Of a DNA stretch of 64,000 nt, positions 11,316 through 20,125 are shown piece after piece (within the stretch, counting starts at the first letter, position 1; the number at the start of each line of letters is the position of its first letter). The stretch is taken from positions 62,001 through 126,000 of the forward strand of contig NZ_JAFLRF010000001.1 of NCBI RefSeq assembly GCF_017315705.1. Reading direction: 5' to 3'. The stretch comes from Trinickia mobilis (GTDB lineage Bacteria > Pseudomonadota > Gammaproteobacteria > Burkholderiales > Burkholderiaceae). Position numbers and translations under genes: made by a program. The notes under the pieces are model-generated. The model was not told the origin of the DNA and did not search any database. It was given only the letters and a program-made list of their open reading frames with translations.

Positions 11316-12107
11316 TCAGTTCGCGGTACGGTGATGGTGACTGGAAACGAATTGCTTGAAGCGCTCGGAGCGCAGTTCGCCGAACACTTCGTCGGGCGTG
11401 CCGTCCGCCTCGACCTGCCCCTGATGCAGGAACATCACGCGGTTCGAGACATGCCGCGCAAAGCCCATTTCATGCGTGACGACGAGCATCGTGCGCCCCT
11501 CTTGCGCGAGCGAGCGCATCACGCGCAGCACCTCGCCCACGAGCTCGGGATCGAGCGCCGAGGTCGGCTCGTCGAAGAGCATCACCTTCGGATGCATCGC
11601 CAGCGCGCGCGCAATGGCGACGCGCTGCTGCTGACCGCCCGACAAATGCGCGGGATAGTGCGCGCGCTTTTCCGCGAGGCCGACCTTCGCGAGCAACGCC
11701 TCCGCCTCCTCGACCGCTTCGGCGCGGCTCCTCTTTTGCACGCGCAGCGGGCCTTCGATCAGATTCTCCAGCACGGTCATGTGCGACCACAGGTTGAAGT
11801 TCTGAAACACCATGCCCAGTTGCGAGCGGATGCGGTCGACTTGCTTGCGGTCGGCCGGCTGCAAGCGGCCGTCCTTGCGCCGCTTCATCTGCATCGTCTC
11901 GCCCGCGAGCGACACCGTGCCGTCGTCGGGCGTCTCCAGCAGGTTCAGGCAGCGCAGAAACGTGCTCTTGCCCGAGCCGCTCGCGCCGAGGATCGAAATC
12001 ACATCGCCTTCGTGCGCGTCGAGAGAAATGCCCTTCAGCACGTGCGCGTCGCCGAACGACTTGTGGATGTTCTTCACCGACAGCGCGACGGGTGTCGTTT
12101 GGTTCAT
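11316..12107 (-). CDS. Polar amino acid ABC transporter ATP-binding protein
   Basis: A 263-residue cytoplasmic ATPase of the HisP/GlnQ/OccP type that energises amino acid uptake. It has Walker [10 protein letters not shown], the Q-loop ([10 protein letters not shown]), the signature [15 protein letters not shown], Walker [13 protein letters not shown] and the H-loop [11 protein letters not shown]. The ANLWSH-like sequence [13 protein letters not shown] and the basic insert ([16 protein letters not shown]) are typical of the histidine/arginine/octopine branch. It lies 81 bp after the second permease gene in a minus-strand operon ordered SBP, permease, permease, ATPase, lyase-like. Specificity cannot be fixed; basic amino acids or opines are likely. 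Confidence 0.93.
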   Translation of the reverse strand: MNQTTPVALSVKNIHKSFGDAHVLKGISLDAHEGDVISILGASGSGKSTFLRCLNLLETPDDGTVSLAGETMQMKRRKDGRLQPADRKQVDRIRSQLGMVFQNFNLWSHMTVLENLIEGPLRVQKRSRAEAVEEAEALLAKVGLAEKRAHYPAHLSGGQQQRVAIARALAMHPKVMLFDEPTSALDPELVGEVLRVMRSLAQEGRTMLVVTHEMGFARHVSNRVMFLHQGQVEADGTPDEVFGELRSERFKQFVSSHHHRTAN

Positions 12108-12188
12108 GTCACTCTCCAGAATGAAGCGTTTGCCGATGTGAAGCGTTTGCCGATGCGGCGCTCAATGCTTCTAGCTTGCGTTCAAGGC

Positions 12189-12938
12189 TCAGGATTCGGC
12201 TCGCGCTTCGGCGGGCATCGTTTGCGGCGTGTCCTGCTTCGCTACGGGCGCCGCGCGCAGGTGCCGCGACAGCCGCGTCTCCAACAAGCCGAGCAGCCGC
12301 ACGACCACGAAATTCAGCAGCAGATAGATCAGCGCTGCGCAGATGAAGACTTCAGTCGTCCGGTAGGTGCGCTGGATGATCTGCTGCGCGACGCCCGTCA
12401 CCTCCCATACGGTGACGAGACTCGCGAGCGCCGTCGACTTGACGAGCAGCACGGCTTCGGTCGAATACGCAGGCAAGCATTGCCGCAAAGCGATCGGACC
12501 GATCACGCGGCGCAGCAGCGAGAACCCGGACATGCCGCACGCGTAGCCCGCTTCGATCTGGCCGACCGGCACCGCGATCAGGCCGCCGCGAATGATTTCC
12601 GCCGTATAGCCCGCGGTGCACAGCGCCAGCGACAGCACCGCGCACAGATAAGGATCGCGCAGCACGGGCCACACGAAGCTGTCGCGGATCACGTGGAACT
12701 GACCGAGCCCGTAGTAGACGAGAAACATCTGGATCAACAGCGGCGAGCCGCGAAACACGAGAATGTAGGCGCGCGCGAAGCGATTCGGCAGCCAATGGGG
12801 GGACACGCGCATCGCGACGATCACGAGCGACAGCAGGCCGCCGAGCACGAGCGAGGCAAAGAACAGGCTCAGCGTGGTCGGCACCGCGGCGAGCAGTTGC
12901 GAGAACGTGTCGGTCAGGAAATCGATATCGAGGTGCAT
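12189..12938 (-). CDS. Polar amino acid ABC transporter permease (second subunit)
   Basis: A 249-residue inner-membrane permease of the HisM/OccM type. It has about five membrane helices and the binding-protein-dependent loop (EIIRGGLIAVPVGQIEAGYACG), the EAA motif that contacts the ATPase. The open frame begins at TTG 12959, overlapping the upstream permease stop, but ATG 12938 is preceded by GAGAG at good spacing and gives the usual N-terminus. It is adjacent to its paralogue, as is normal for heteromeric HisQ/HisM pairs. Confidence 0.9.
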   Translation of the reverse strand: MHLDIDFLTDTFSQLLAAVPTTLSLFFASLVLGGLLSLVIVAMRVSPHWLPNRFARAYILVFRGSPLLIQMFLVYYGLGQFHVIRDSFVWPVLRDPYLCAVLSLALCTAGYTAEIIRGGLIAVPVGQIEAGYACGMSGFSLLRRVIGPIALRQCLPAYSTEAVLLVKSTALASLVTVWEVTGVAQQIIQRTYRTTEVFICAALIYLLLNFVVVRLLGLLETRLSRHLRAAPVAKQDTPQTMPAEARAES

Positions 12939-12955
12939 GATCGAGCTCTCGTTGA

Positions 12956-13678
12956 TCAATTGCGCGCGAAATTGCGGCGGAAGGAACGCCCGACGTGCGC
13001 TTCCGCACGGTTGAAGATCCGGTTCGAGACACTCGTCATCAGCAGGTACAGCGCGCCGCCGACCACGAAGAACAGAAAGTAGTTATGCGTCGAGCCGGCC
13101 GCGATCTGGCTCGTGCGCAGCAATTCGGCGAGACCGGTCACCGAAATCAGCGCCGAGTCCTTGAGGCTCAATTGCCAGACGTTGCCGATGCCCGGCAACG
13201 CGAAACGCAGCACCTGCGGAACCAGGATGCGGCGCGCCATCGTGAAGGTGGGCATGCCCATCGCGCGCGCCGCTTCGAGCTCGCCTTTCGACACCGCCAG
13301 CACGGCCGCGCGATAGACCTCGGCCTGGTACGCGCCGGAAATCATGCCGACCGCGAACGCGCCGATCGCAAACGGCGGCACGCCGATGAACCCGTCGGCG
13401 CCGAACCACTGTCCGATCGTCGTGACGAGCGTCGAGCCGCCGAAATAGAACAGGTAGATCACGAGCAGTTCGGGCACGCCGCGAAACACGGTCGTGTACA
13501 GATCGCCCACGATGCGCGCGGTCCGGAAATGCGACAGTTTCGCTGCCGCCACGAAAGCGCCGAACACGACGCCGATCGCGAGCGCGGCGAGCGTCAGCAC
13601 GACGGTCATCAGCGCGGCGAGCAACAGCGCGCCGCCCCATCCTTCGGAACCGAAACCCAGTGTCTCGATCAGGTCCAT
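12956..13678 (-). CDS. Polar amino acid ABC transporter permease (first subunit)
   Basis: A 240-residue inner-membrane permease of the HisQ/OccQ type, with about five helices and the EAA loop (AEVYRAAVLAVSKGELEAARAMG). The conserved segment FRGVPELLVIYLFYFGGS is typical of the basic amino acid/octopine branch. It starts at ATG 13678, 97 bp after the binding-protein stop, beyond a GC hairpin. Its stop lies only 17 bp before the likely start of the partner permease, so the two are translationally close. Confidence 0.92.
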   Translation of the reverse strand: MDLIETLGFGSEGWGGALLLAALMTVVLTLAALAIGVVFGAFVAAAKLSHFRTARIVGDLYTTVFRGVPELLVIYLFYFGGSTLVTTIGQWFGADGFIGVPPFAIGAFAVGMISGAYQAEVYRAAVLAVSKGELEAARAMGMPTFTMARRILVPQVLRFALPGIGNVWQLSLKDSALISVTGLAELLRTSQIAAGSTHNYFLFFVVGGALYLLMTSVSNRIFNRAEAHVGRSFRRNFARN

Positions 13679-13711
13679 GCTTCACCCAGTACGTTCAAGT
13701 TCTGCAGCGAG

Positions 13712-13736
13712 GCGGCGGCGCGGACGGCGCCGCCGC
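13712..13736 (-). other. Intercistronic hairpin after binding-protein gene
   Basis: A perfect 10-bp GC stem (13712-13721 with 13727-13736) and 5-nt loop, just downstream of the binding-protein gene and before the permease genes. Hairpins at this position in ABC operons usually protect the upstream mRNA and keep binding protein in excess over the membrane subunits. That role is inferred from position. Confidence 0.55.
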
Positions 13737-13775
13737 GCTTCGACGCGCGGCTCGAGACCACGCTCAGGCCCGCTT

Positions 13776-14636
13776 TCAAGGCGCGACGTCCGTCTTGAAC
13801 CACTTGTCCGACAGCCGCTTGACGGTGCCGTCGGCCAGCGCCTCGCCGATCGCCGTATCGAACTTCGCCTTCAGATCCGCGTCCTGCTTGCGGAACGCGA
13901 GCCCTTCGCCCGGCCCCCAAATCGGGCCGCCGATCTTCGGACCCGCCAGCGTCACGCCTGCGTTCTCCTTCTTCGCGAGCGTCGCCGCGTAGTACGTCAC
14001 ATCGTCGAACGACGCGTCGATGCGGCCCGCGACGAGGTCGAGATCGCGCTCAGGCGAGGTCTTGTAGACGCGGATCGTCGCGATGTCCTTGAAGCTGTCG
14101 TTGATGAACTGCGTATAGACCGTGCCCGACTGGATGCCGATCGTCTTGCCCTTCAACTCCTTGCGCAAGGCATCGACGGTCGGCTTGTCGGTCTTCGGGT
14201 CGCCGGTCAGCTTGACGGCCGGCGCGCTGGGCGACGCCTTCGGCAGCACCTTCGTATCAGTCACGGCAAAAGTGGCCGGCGTGGCCGCGTACGGCCGCGA
14301 GAACGCGATGATCTTTTCGCGCTCGGGCGTGATCGAGATGGCATCCATCAGCACGTCGAACTTGCCGGCCTGCAGGCCGGGAATCATGCCGTCCCAATCC
14401 TGCGCGACGAGATTGCACTGCAGCTTGATGCGCGCGCACAGGTTCGCGACCAGCTCGGGCTCGAAGCCGCCGAGCTTGCCGCCGGGAAGCGTGAGGTTCC
14501 AAGGCTCGTAGCTGCCTTCGAGCGCGATCGTCACCGACTTCCACTCTTTCGCCTGCACGGGTGCCGCGAGCGTCGCCGCCGCGCCGAGGACCGCCACCGC
14601 CAAAACCTTCGTCAACGTTGTGCCCTTGACCTTCAC
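13776..14636 (-). CDS. Polar amino acid ABC transporter periplasmic binding protein
   Basis: A 286-residue periplasmic solute-binding protein of family 3. It has a signal peptide (about 25 residues, ending PVQA-KEW) followed by the family signature IALEGSYEPWNLTLPGGKLGGFEPEL. The segment VAQDWDGMIPGLQAGKFD and the ligand-contact region MDAISITPEREKIIAFSRPY resemble octopine/nopaline and lysine-arginine-ornithine/histidine binding proteins. The start was assigned to GTG 14636, 7 bp after GGAG; the open frame continues to 14675 without a better site. It is first in the operon, downstream of a perfect HutC-like palindrome. Exact ligand is uncertain. Confidence 0.9.
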   Translation of the reverse strand: MKVKGTTLTKVLAVAVLGAAATLAAPVQAKEWKSVTIALEGSYEPWNLTLPGGKLGGFEPELVANLCARIKLQCNLVAQDWDGMIPGLQAGKFDVLMDAISITPEREKIIAFSRPYAATPATFAVTDTKVLPKASPSAPAVKLTGDPKTDKPTVDALRKELKGKTIGIQSGTVYTQFINDSFKDIATIRVYKTSPERDLDLVAGRIDASFDDVTYYAATLAKKENAGVTLAGPKIGGPIWGPGEGLAFRKQDADLKAKFDTAIGEALADGTVKRLSDKWFKTDVAP

Positions 14637-15034
14637 TTCGAATCTCCAATGGATTGAGTAAGAAACCGCGAACAACCCTCTTATCGGTCAAGCGATCGCC
14701 CGCCAATTTGTATATACAACTCTGCATGAAACAAAAAATGGTCGCAAGCGCTTTTGCCGGGTCCCCGGGGAATCTTCGGGTAAGCCCTATAGATAAGGCT
14801 GTATGAGGAATGGAGAGGGGTGCCGAAGCATTCTCAATGAGCGAGAATTGCGCCGGAATGGTGCATCTCGTCTAGACAAGATGGTGCAACGGAAGGGGCT
14901 GATGGCGACGCCGCGCGAATCGAACCGGCGTGAAGAACGTCAAGGCGATCGAATGGCGGAGAGCCCAAGGCGAACGCCGGCCTCATGCCCGGCATGGACA
15001 CCGGCATGAGGCGACGACGGAGGAAGGTCCCGCG
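14637..15034. other. Intergenic control region, about 400 bp
   Basis: No gene is seen. It carries the leader and promoter of the amino acid transporter operon on the minus strand and the 3' flank of the sigma-54 regulator gene. Besides the HutC-like site there is a near-perfect 18-bp palindrome at 14865-14882 around GTCTAGAC, and a 10-bp inverted repeat (14980-14989 with 15003-15012) that could end transcription of the regulator gene; it lacks a T-run. Confidence 0.5.
14708..14719 (-). promoter_or_regulatory. HutC-like operator palindrome
   Basis: TTGTATATACAA is a perfect 12-bp palindrome 72 bp upstream of the binding-protein start. It matches the core recognised by HutC-type GntR repressors of histidine utilisation (TGTATATACA). 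It overlaps a TATA-like stretch and so could act by promoter occlusion. No hutC gene lies in the window; the regulator would act in trans. This supports a link between the transporter/lyase operon and histidine or urocanate. Confidence 0.55.
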
Positions 15035-16483
15035 CTATGGGGAAATGTGCTCGGCGCAGCGAAGCGCGTCGGCTTTTGCGTTGTGCCCCGCTTGGGCATC
15101 CAGCAGACGCAAATCCTTCATGGCAGGCGGCTCCGTGCGCAGGCCGATCGCGTTCAGCAGCCGATAGAGCGTGGCGCGCGACACCCCAAGCTCTGCCGCG
15201 GCGCTCGACAAGCTGTACGCGTGCCGCGTCAGCGCTTGCTGAACGGCGATGCGCTCCGCTTCGTTGCGAATCTCCGCGAGCGTGCGGCCCGTGCTGTGCG
15301 TCACGTCCGGCAAGCCCAGGTCCGCTGCGGTGATGAAACGCCCTTCAGCCATCACGACGGCGCGCCGCACGCAGTTGATCAGCTCGCGGACGTTGCCGGG
15401 CCAGTCGTAGTTGAACATCGCCGTGACGGCATCGCCCGAAAAACCGCGGAATTTGCGCGGACCATCCTGCTTGTACATGGCGAGCGCGTGCTCGGCGAGC
15501 AGCTTGATGTCGCTGCCGCGCTGGCGCAGCGGCGGCTCGGTAAGCCGCAAGACGCACAGCCGGTGATACAAGTCCGCGCGAAACCGGCCGTCGGCGACGG
15601 CCTCTTCGAGGTTGACGTGAGTCGCGGAAATGACGCGGGCGTCGACCCTCACCGTGCCCTCGCCGCCGAGCCGCTCGATCGTCCCTTCTTGAAGAAAGCG
15701 CAGCAAGACCGCCTGGCATTCGTGCGGCATGTCGCCGATTTCGTCGAGAAACAGCGTGCCCTCCGAGGCGGCTTCGATGCGGCCGATCTTTCTTTGCAGC
15801 GCGCCTGTGAACGCGCCCCGCTCGTGACCGAACAGCTCGGATTGCAGCAAGGTAGGCGGGATGGCCGCGCAATTGATCGCGACATAGGGCTTGCGGGCGC
15901 GCGACGAGCGATTGTGGATCGCGCGCGCCGTCAATTCCTTGCCCGTCCCCGATTCGCCGGCGATGAACACCGGCGCGTTGTTGCGTGCGCACTTGTCGAT
16001 GCCGCGATAAAGCAGTTGCATCGCTTCGCACTGGCCGATCATTTCATCGCGGCCCACTTCCGGCTCCGGCGCCACGATCGTCTCGCGCAGCACCGACAGT
16101 CCGTGCGCGTGGCCCAGCGCGAACAGAAGCCGCTCGTCCAGGCACGGCAGCGTGACGAAGTCGAAGCAATAGTCGAGGATGAAGCGGCGCGTCAGCACGT
16201 CTTCGGCCTGCCCCGGCCAAACCTGGGCGATCCAGGTTGCGTCGCTGCGCGCAATACATGCCTCGAGCTTCAACAGCGCCTGCGCCGTGCATTCCCGCGG
16301 CAACTCGATCAGCCCGACTTTGATCGAGCTGCGCTCGAGCAATTTTTCGGCTTGCTGCGTCGATTTCGCGTGCACCACGTGCCAGCCCACCGACGCGAGC
16401 GCCGCGTCGTTGTCTTGATCGAGTTTCGGCGAAATGCAAAGGACAGTGCGTTCAGCACATGGCTGAATCAAGGCGGTATTCAT
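15035..16483 (-). CDS. VpsR-type sigma-54 interaction domain regulator
   Basis: A 482-residue enhancer-binding-protein-like transcription factor. Residues about 1-130 form a receiver-like domain without an obvious phospho-acceptor context. The AAA+ domain follows, with Walker A GESGTGKE, the sigma-54 contact loop GAFTGA, Walker B LFLDEIGDM and the arginine-finger region FRADLYHRL. The C-terminal Fis-type helix-turn-helix is AAAELGVSRATLYRLL. Architecture and N-terminus resemble VpsR and Burkholderia BerB, c-di-GMP-responsive regulators of exopolysaccharide and biofilm genes. The start ATG 16483 follows GGGGGC; the frame is open to 16534. It faces the same way as the orphan tadE genes and may control the nearby pilus or glycan genes. 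That is inference. Confidence 0.85.
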   Translation of the reverse strand: MNTALIQPCAERTVLCISPKLDQDNDAALASVGWHVVHAKSTQQAEKLLERSSIKVGLIELPRECTAQALLKLEACIARSDATWIAQVWPGQAEDVLTRRFILDYCFDFVTLPCLDERLLFALGHAHGLSVLRETIVAPEPEVGRDEMIGQCEAMQLLYRGIDKCARNNAPVFIAGESGTGKELTARAIHNRSSRARKPYVAINCAAIPPTLLQSELFGHERGAFTGALQRKIGRIEAASEGTLFLDEIGDMPHECQAVLLRFLQEGTIERLGGEGTVRVDARVISATHVNLEEAVADGRFRADLYHRLCVLRLTEPPLRQRGSDIKLLAEHALAMYKQDGPRKFRGFSGDAVTAMFNYDWPGNVRELINCVRRAVVMAEGRFITAADLGLPDVTHSTGRTLAEIRNEAERIAVQQALTRHAYSLSSAAAELGVSRATLYRLLNAIGLRTEPPAMKDLRLLDAQAGHNAKADALRCAEHISP

Positions 16484-17299
16484 GTTGCCCCCGGTTTCGA
16501 TGCCGAACGCCAAGCAAATACCCTTGTGGCGCACGCTTGGAACTGCATCGGTTTCTTGCTGACTATCTTGGTCGTTTGCCGAACGCGTCGATTACCGACC
16601 GCGTCGATTACCGCAGTTCGCCATCAAGGCTGAATCTGCGAGCCGTATCGGCTGCTCTTGCTTCGGCATCCTTGCTGCATATTGTGCGAATGCGCCGGTC
16701 GCGCACCCGATTTGCGCTCAACTTTTACGGCATTCATGCCGAACCAAATAGTCCGGTCGTGCGTTTTTGTACTTTTCATTTTCCCCATCCCCGATTTGAA
16801 CAGTCGCCCTGCGGCGGCTAATCCCGATGCTACGCTCTAAATGGCGCATGGAATTCAACATAGTCCAATGTGTATCGAATTGCCATAGGAATTTGCCTTT
16901 GGAAACGATACAGCGCCGCCATTTTTTTCAGCGTGTGCGGAAGACCACATTACGGCCTTCCGGCGCCCTCTCACCTCGATTTCGGCTTTAAATCGGCAAT
17001 CGATAATCCTGGTTTTCCCGGGGATTTTTATATTTTTCATAGTTTCACGTAATGCGGATGCACCTTGATTCGCTCCGCCCTATTTCCCTGCGCGTTTCAA
17101 AACTGAAACAAATCGGGCGAAAAACGAATCTATTCGAGGAATTCCATTCGGCCTGCTGCCGTCGGGCGCGCGCTGGCGTACTATTTGCGTGCAGCCAAAC
17201 GAAATCGCCAATGAATACGCGCAATAGCAACGGCATGCGCCGCTACTATCGCGCGTGGAAGAAAGCACCCGCGACGTTGCAATCCATCCGCGAGTTCGA
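16484..17299. other. AT-richer intergenic region, no gene recognised
   Basis: About 800 bp between the regulator start and the 3' end of the first orphan tadE gene. Short open frames exist but none has a convincing ribosome site, family match or codon bias. The composition is less GC-rich than the flanks. It should hold the regulator promoter. Confidence 0.5.
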
Positions 17300-17722
17300 C
17301 TATTCGTAGACCATCGTCGTCTTGGCGGAAAGCACCACGCGTCCGCTGAGCGCATTGACGATCTTCGCGACCGCAAGCCCGTTGTAGGAATAGCTGACGG
17401 TCACTGTGAGCGGGTCACCGGACTTGGTCCCCGACGAGCGGTCGACAGCAACCACGACCGAATCGGACGAACCGAACGTAATCAACTTGTCCGAAGCGTA
17501 GTCTTGCGCCACGTTCATGATGTCGAGCGTGCTCATTCGCGACCTCGCATGCGCCACGCCTTGCCGCGCGGCTTCCTGGCTCGCCTGAGCAATCACTTTC
17601 TGATCGTAAGCGCCGACGCCGGCTTCGGCGACACCGAACAGCACCAGCAAGAGCGCGGGGAAAACGAGCGCCATCCCGATGCCCGTCGAACCCGCTTGCC
17701 GTTTTATTTTCTTTTGGCTCAT
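17300..17722 (-). CDS. Orphan TadE-like pseudopilin (copy 1)
   Basis: A 140-residue protein of the TadE type. It has a short basic N-terminus, then GSTGIGMALVFPALLLVLFGVAEAGV (a glycine before one hydrophobic helix with a Glu, as in Tad pseudopilins), and a periplasmic domain ending VTVSYSYNGLAVAKI...TTMVYE. Minor pseudopilins TadE/TadF are processed by the prepilin peptidase and act at the inner-membrane platform of Tad pili. The start chosen is ATG 17722, 6 nt after GAGG. It is separate from the main tad operon and on the opposite strand. It shares its layout with the copy at 18313-18744, so the two are likely paralogues. Confidence 0.8.
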   Translation of the reverse strand: MSQKKIKRQAGSTGIGMALVFPALLLVLFGVAEAGVGAYDQKVIAQASQEAARQGVAHARSRMSTLDIMNVAQDYASDKLITFGSSDSVVVAVDRSSGTKSGDPLTVTVSYSYNGLAVAKIVNALSGRVVLSAKTTMVYE

Positions 17723-17948
17723 GATCATCCTCGACCCACGTGACGTGCCGAATTCGTATACACGCCAAGAAGCAACTATCGAACCATCTCGGGCGCGGCT
17801 TGGGGCTGCAAGAAAATTGGGGTAGCGAAGCATGCGCAACGGACGCAATGCGTATCAACCGTGAATCGCGAGATACGTCGGCCAACGTACGGACAAAACG
17901 AAGCGCCTGCCATGCTCGTCGACGCACGGCAGGCCGGCGAGGCACGGG

Positions 17949-18160
17949 CCGTTTATCGGTAGGTCTACTGGCGATCCAATCACCGTAACGGTGAGCTATT
18001 CACGCGTCGGCTTCACTTTGGGCGAGTCGTTCATTCCGCCGCCTGACGGGATCACGCTCGCGGCAACGACGAGATGCAGAGCGCAGCCGATGCAGCTGCG
18101 CTCGCAGGCGCCGGCGCGCTTAGCGGTGCGGTTACCTTTCCAGTCTCGAATCCACCACGA
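17949..18160 (+). pseudogene. Decayed tadE/tadG-like fragment
   Basis: Lies between the two orphan tadE genes but on the opposite strand. Frame 17970-18090 reads GDPITVTVSYSRVGFTLGES then ITLAATTR, which resembles a TadE C-terminus (the neighbour has GDPLTVTVSYS). In another frame, 18062-18160 reads EMQSAADAAALAGAGALSG, the motif that follows the N-terminal helix of TadG-like proteins (ELQNAADAAALAGA). No single frame joins them and there is no start, so this is a recombined or frameshifted remnant of a tad gene set. Confidence 0.6.
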
Positions 18161-18312
18161 TTACGCCGGGGACATACGACAAACCTGCGCTCATGATGAC
18201 TGTCAAGCTGGCAAAAGGGCACCCATGGAGGCCCGCTGTCCAAGGTGTTCGCACCGGGGCTCAGGTTTGCTTCGATGCCGATCAGTGCCGTTCGGAAGAA
18301 ACGTGTGCTCGA

Positions 18313-18744
18313 TTATTCGTATTCCATTGTCGTCGCGGCAGAGAGCACCAGCGATCCGCCTAACATATTGATCAGCTTTGCGACGGCAAGGCCGCTATAG
18401 GCGTAGCTTACTGTTACCTTGAGCGAATTGTCGGATGCAGTGCCAGATGATCGATCTATGTCAACCGCAACCGATGAAGGCGCGCCGAACGTAATCAGAT
18501 AATCCGAAGCATAATTCCGCGCGATGCTCGTTATCTGAGTGGGAGTGACGCGCGGCGCCGAGTGTGCCACGCCAACGAGTGCCGCTTCGCGGCTCGCGTT
18601 GGCGAGGACTGTCTGGTCGTAAATGCCAATCGCCAATTCGACGATGCCGAACAGAAGCAGGCACAATACCGGCAAGACCAGTACGGACTCGATGATGGCC
18701 GAGCCGGGTAGACGCGCCGTTGACGCCGACCTTTTCGAATTCAT
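18313..18744 (-). CDS. Orphan TadE-like pseudopilin (copy 2)
   Basis: A 143-residue TadE-type pseudopilin, paralogous to the protein encoded at 17300-17722. The N-terminal segment GSAIIESVLVLPVLCLLLFGIVELAIG carries the glycine, the conserved Glu five residues on and one membrane helix. The C-terminal half (VAVDIDRSSGT..., VTVSYAYSGLAVAKLINMLGG, TTMEYE) parallels copy 1 residue by residue. The start is ATG 18744 after GGGGAAC. It is last in reading order before the decayed fragment and copy 1. Whether these minor pilins serve the downstream tad machinery is unknown. Confidence 0.8.
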   Translation of the reverse strand: MNSKRSASTARLPGSAIIESVLVLPVLCLLLFGIVELAIGIYDQTVLANASREAALVGVAHSAPRVTPTQITSIARNYASDYLITFGAPSSVAVDIDRSSGTASDNSLKVTVSYAYSGLAVAKLINMLGGSLVLSAATTMEYE

Positions 18745-18981
18745 TCTTGTTCCCCTAGTCACGCCGAACGACGAGTGCGACTTTTGCATCTGCGCTCAGG
18801 CGCCTGCCAACGTATCTCGGAGGCACCTGCCGAATACATATGCAATATTCGAACCATCTCGGTTACAGCCCCGGCTGGCCTAGTGGGCACTAAGGTGGTG
18901 GACCGGCAAAAGAGCCTGACGCCGCGAAAGCGTATCGATCGTGAAACGAGACGATGCAAGCAAGCCGGCGACGAACGACGG

Positions 18982-20073
18982 TTATTGCGAGACGGAAGAC
19001 GGACTGGAGGACGGCGAGCGAACCCGAACGCTAGATAGCCCATAAAAATATTGTCGACACGGCGTTTCGACGAAGCGGTTGAGCAAGTGCGCGAGCACGA
19101 CCGATGCGGCAAAAAATGCGGCAATTGCCGCGAAATTTACGAGTGGGCTTGAAGTCGCCGTAACCGCGACGGCATAAAGCGGAGCGACGACTGCATGCCC
19201 GAGATAAAGCGAATACGAGATACGGCCGAGATATTGAAACGGCCTTTCGTGAAAAAACTTCGCAATCGGGCCGCTATCGCACGCGAGCGACGCCACGAAC
19301 GCGCCAAAAACAAGCGGCGCGGCGAACGCCAAGCCGAGAACGTTTGAATAGGACATGAATAGCAGCGTGGCGGCGAAGGCCAATAATTGCGGGATGCGGC
19401 GCGACATAACGCGCATCGCGAGCACGTTCTTAAACTCGGCGACTAGCGCGCCGACGAAAAAGCCCGCGATGCACCGCGCCCATCCAAAACTGCAGTTAAG
19501 GGCGGCGAGACAATCGCCCGTGCGCAGGCAATCATGCCGAACAATCGACGCCGCGACGGCGATTGCATACCCGAGCATGGCGAGCACGCCGAACGCGACA
19601 AGCCGGGCCTTGCCGCGCAGCAGGAAGCAAAGCGCGGCGAAAACGAGATAGACGTAAAACTCATCGCTCGCGGACCAATTGACCTTCGTCCCGATCATGT
19701 CGGGAAACAGGTTTAGCCCTTGCGTCATGGTTGCGAGGGCGGCGACATGCGAAAGCGGGGGCAGCCCCGCAAGCGTGCCAGTCGAAAGCATCGTCACGAC
19801 GTTCGCGACGGCATAGAAAAGAATCGTCGTAGCGATGTGAACCGGCCAAAGGCGACCGAAGCGGCGAACAACGAATGTCCCGATTTGCGCGCCGCTCGAT
19901 AGACTTGCGCCGTACGCGCTGCAAATCACAAAGCCGCTCAGAACGAAAAACAGGTCCACGGCCAAGTACCCATGTCGGATTGCGGTCGGAAACGGCACGC
20001 CCGCATGGTAAAGCATGACAACGAACGCAGCGGCACCGCGTACGCCCTCGAGGCTCGAGTTTTGGTTTTTCAT
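18982..20073 (-). CDS. Acyltransferase 3 family membrane protein
   Basis: A 363-residue integral membrane O-acyltransferase (OafA/NodX type). The N-terminus has the family motif LEGVRGAAAFVVMLYHAG with the catalytic His in the first helix, followed by DLFFVLSGFVI and RRFGRLWPVH. About ten hydrophobic helices follow. Such enzymes transfer acetyl or other acyl groups from the cytoplasm onto O-antigen, capsule or glycan sugars. It is last in a minus-strand group with GtrA, methyltransferase, GtrB and GT87 genes, consistent with decoration of a lipid-linked glycan. Substrate unknown. Confidence 0.88.
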   Translation of the reverse strand: MKNQNSSLEGVRGAAAFVVMLYHAGVPFPTAIRHGYLAVDLFFVLSGFVICSAYGASLSSGAQIGTFVVRRFGRLWPVHIATTILFYAVANVVTMLSTGTLAGLPPLSHVAALATMTQGLNLFPDMIGTKVNWSASDEFYVYLVFAALCFLLRGKARLVAFGVLAMLGYAIAVAASIVRHDCLRTGDCLAALNCSFGWARCIAGFFVGALVAEFKNVLAMRVMSRRIPQLLAFAATLLFMSYSNVLGLAFAAPLVFGAFVASLACDSGPIAKFFHERPFQYLGRISYSLYLGHAVVAPLYAVAVTATSSPLVNFAAIAAFFAASVVLAHLLNRFVETPCRQYFYGLSSVRVRSPSSSPSSVSQ

Positions 20074-20125
20074 GGCGTTCCCTGTTCGGTTGGGCGAAAA
20101 ATCTCCTTTCGTGGCGGTGAAATTG

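Noticed and set aside
14820-14850. ATTCTC-N7-GAGAAT dyad considered as a Fur box
   Set aside because: Spacer is 7 bp and the arms are 6 bp, which does not fit the 7-1-7 Fur pattern, and no iron gene follows.
14930-16633. 567-codon plus-strand open frame
   Set aside because: Antisense of the VpsR-like regulator.
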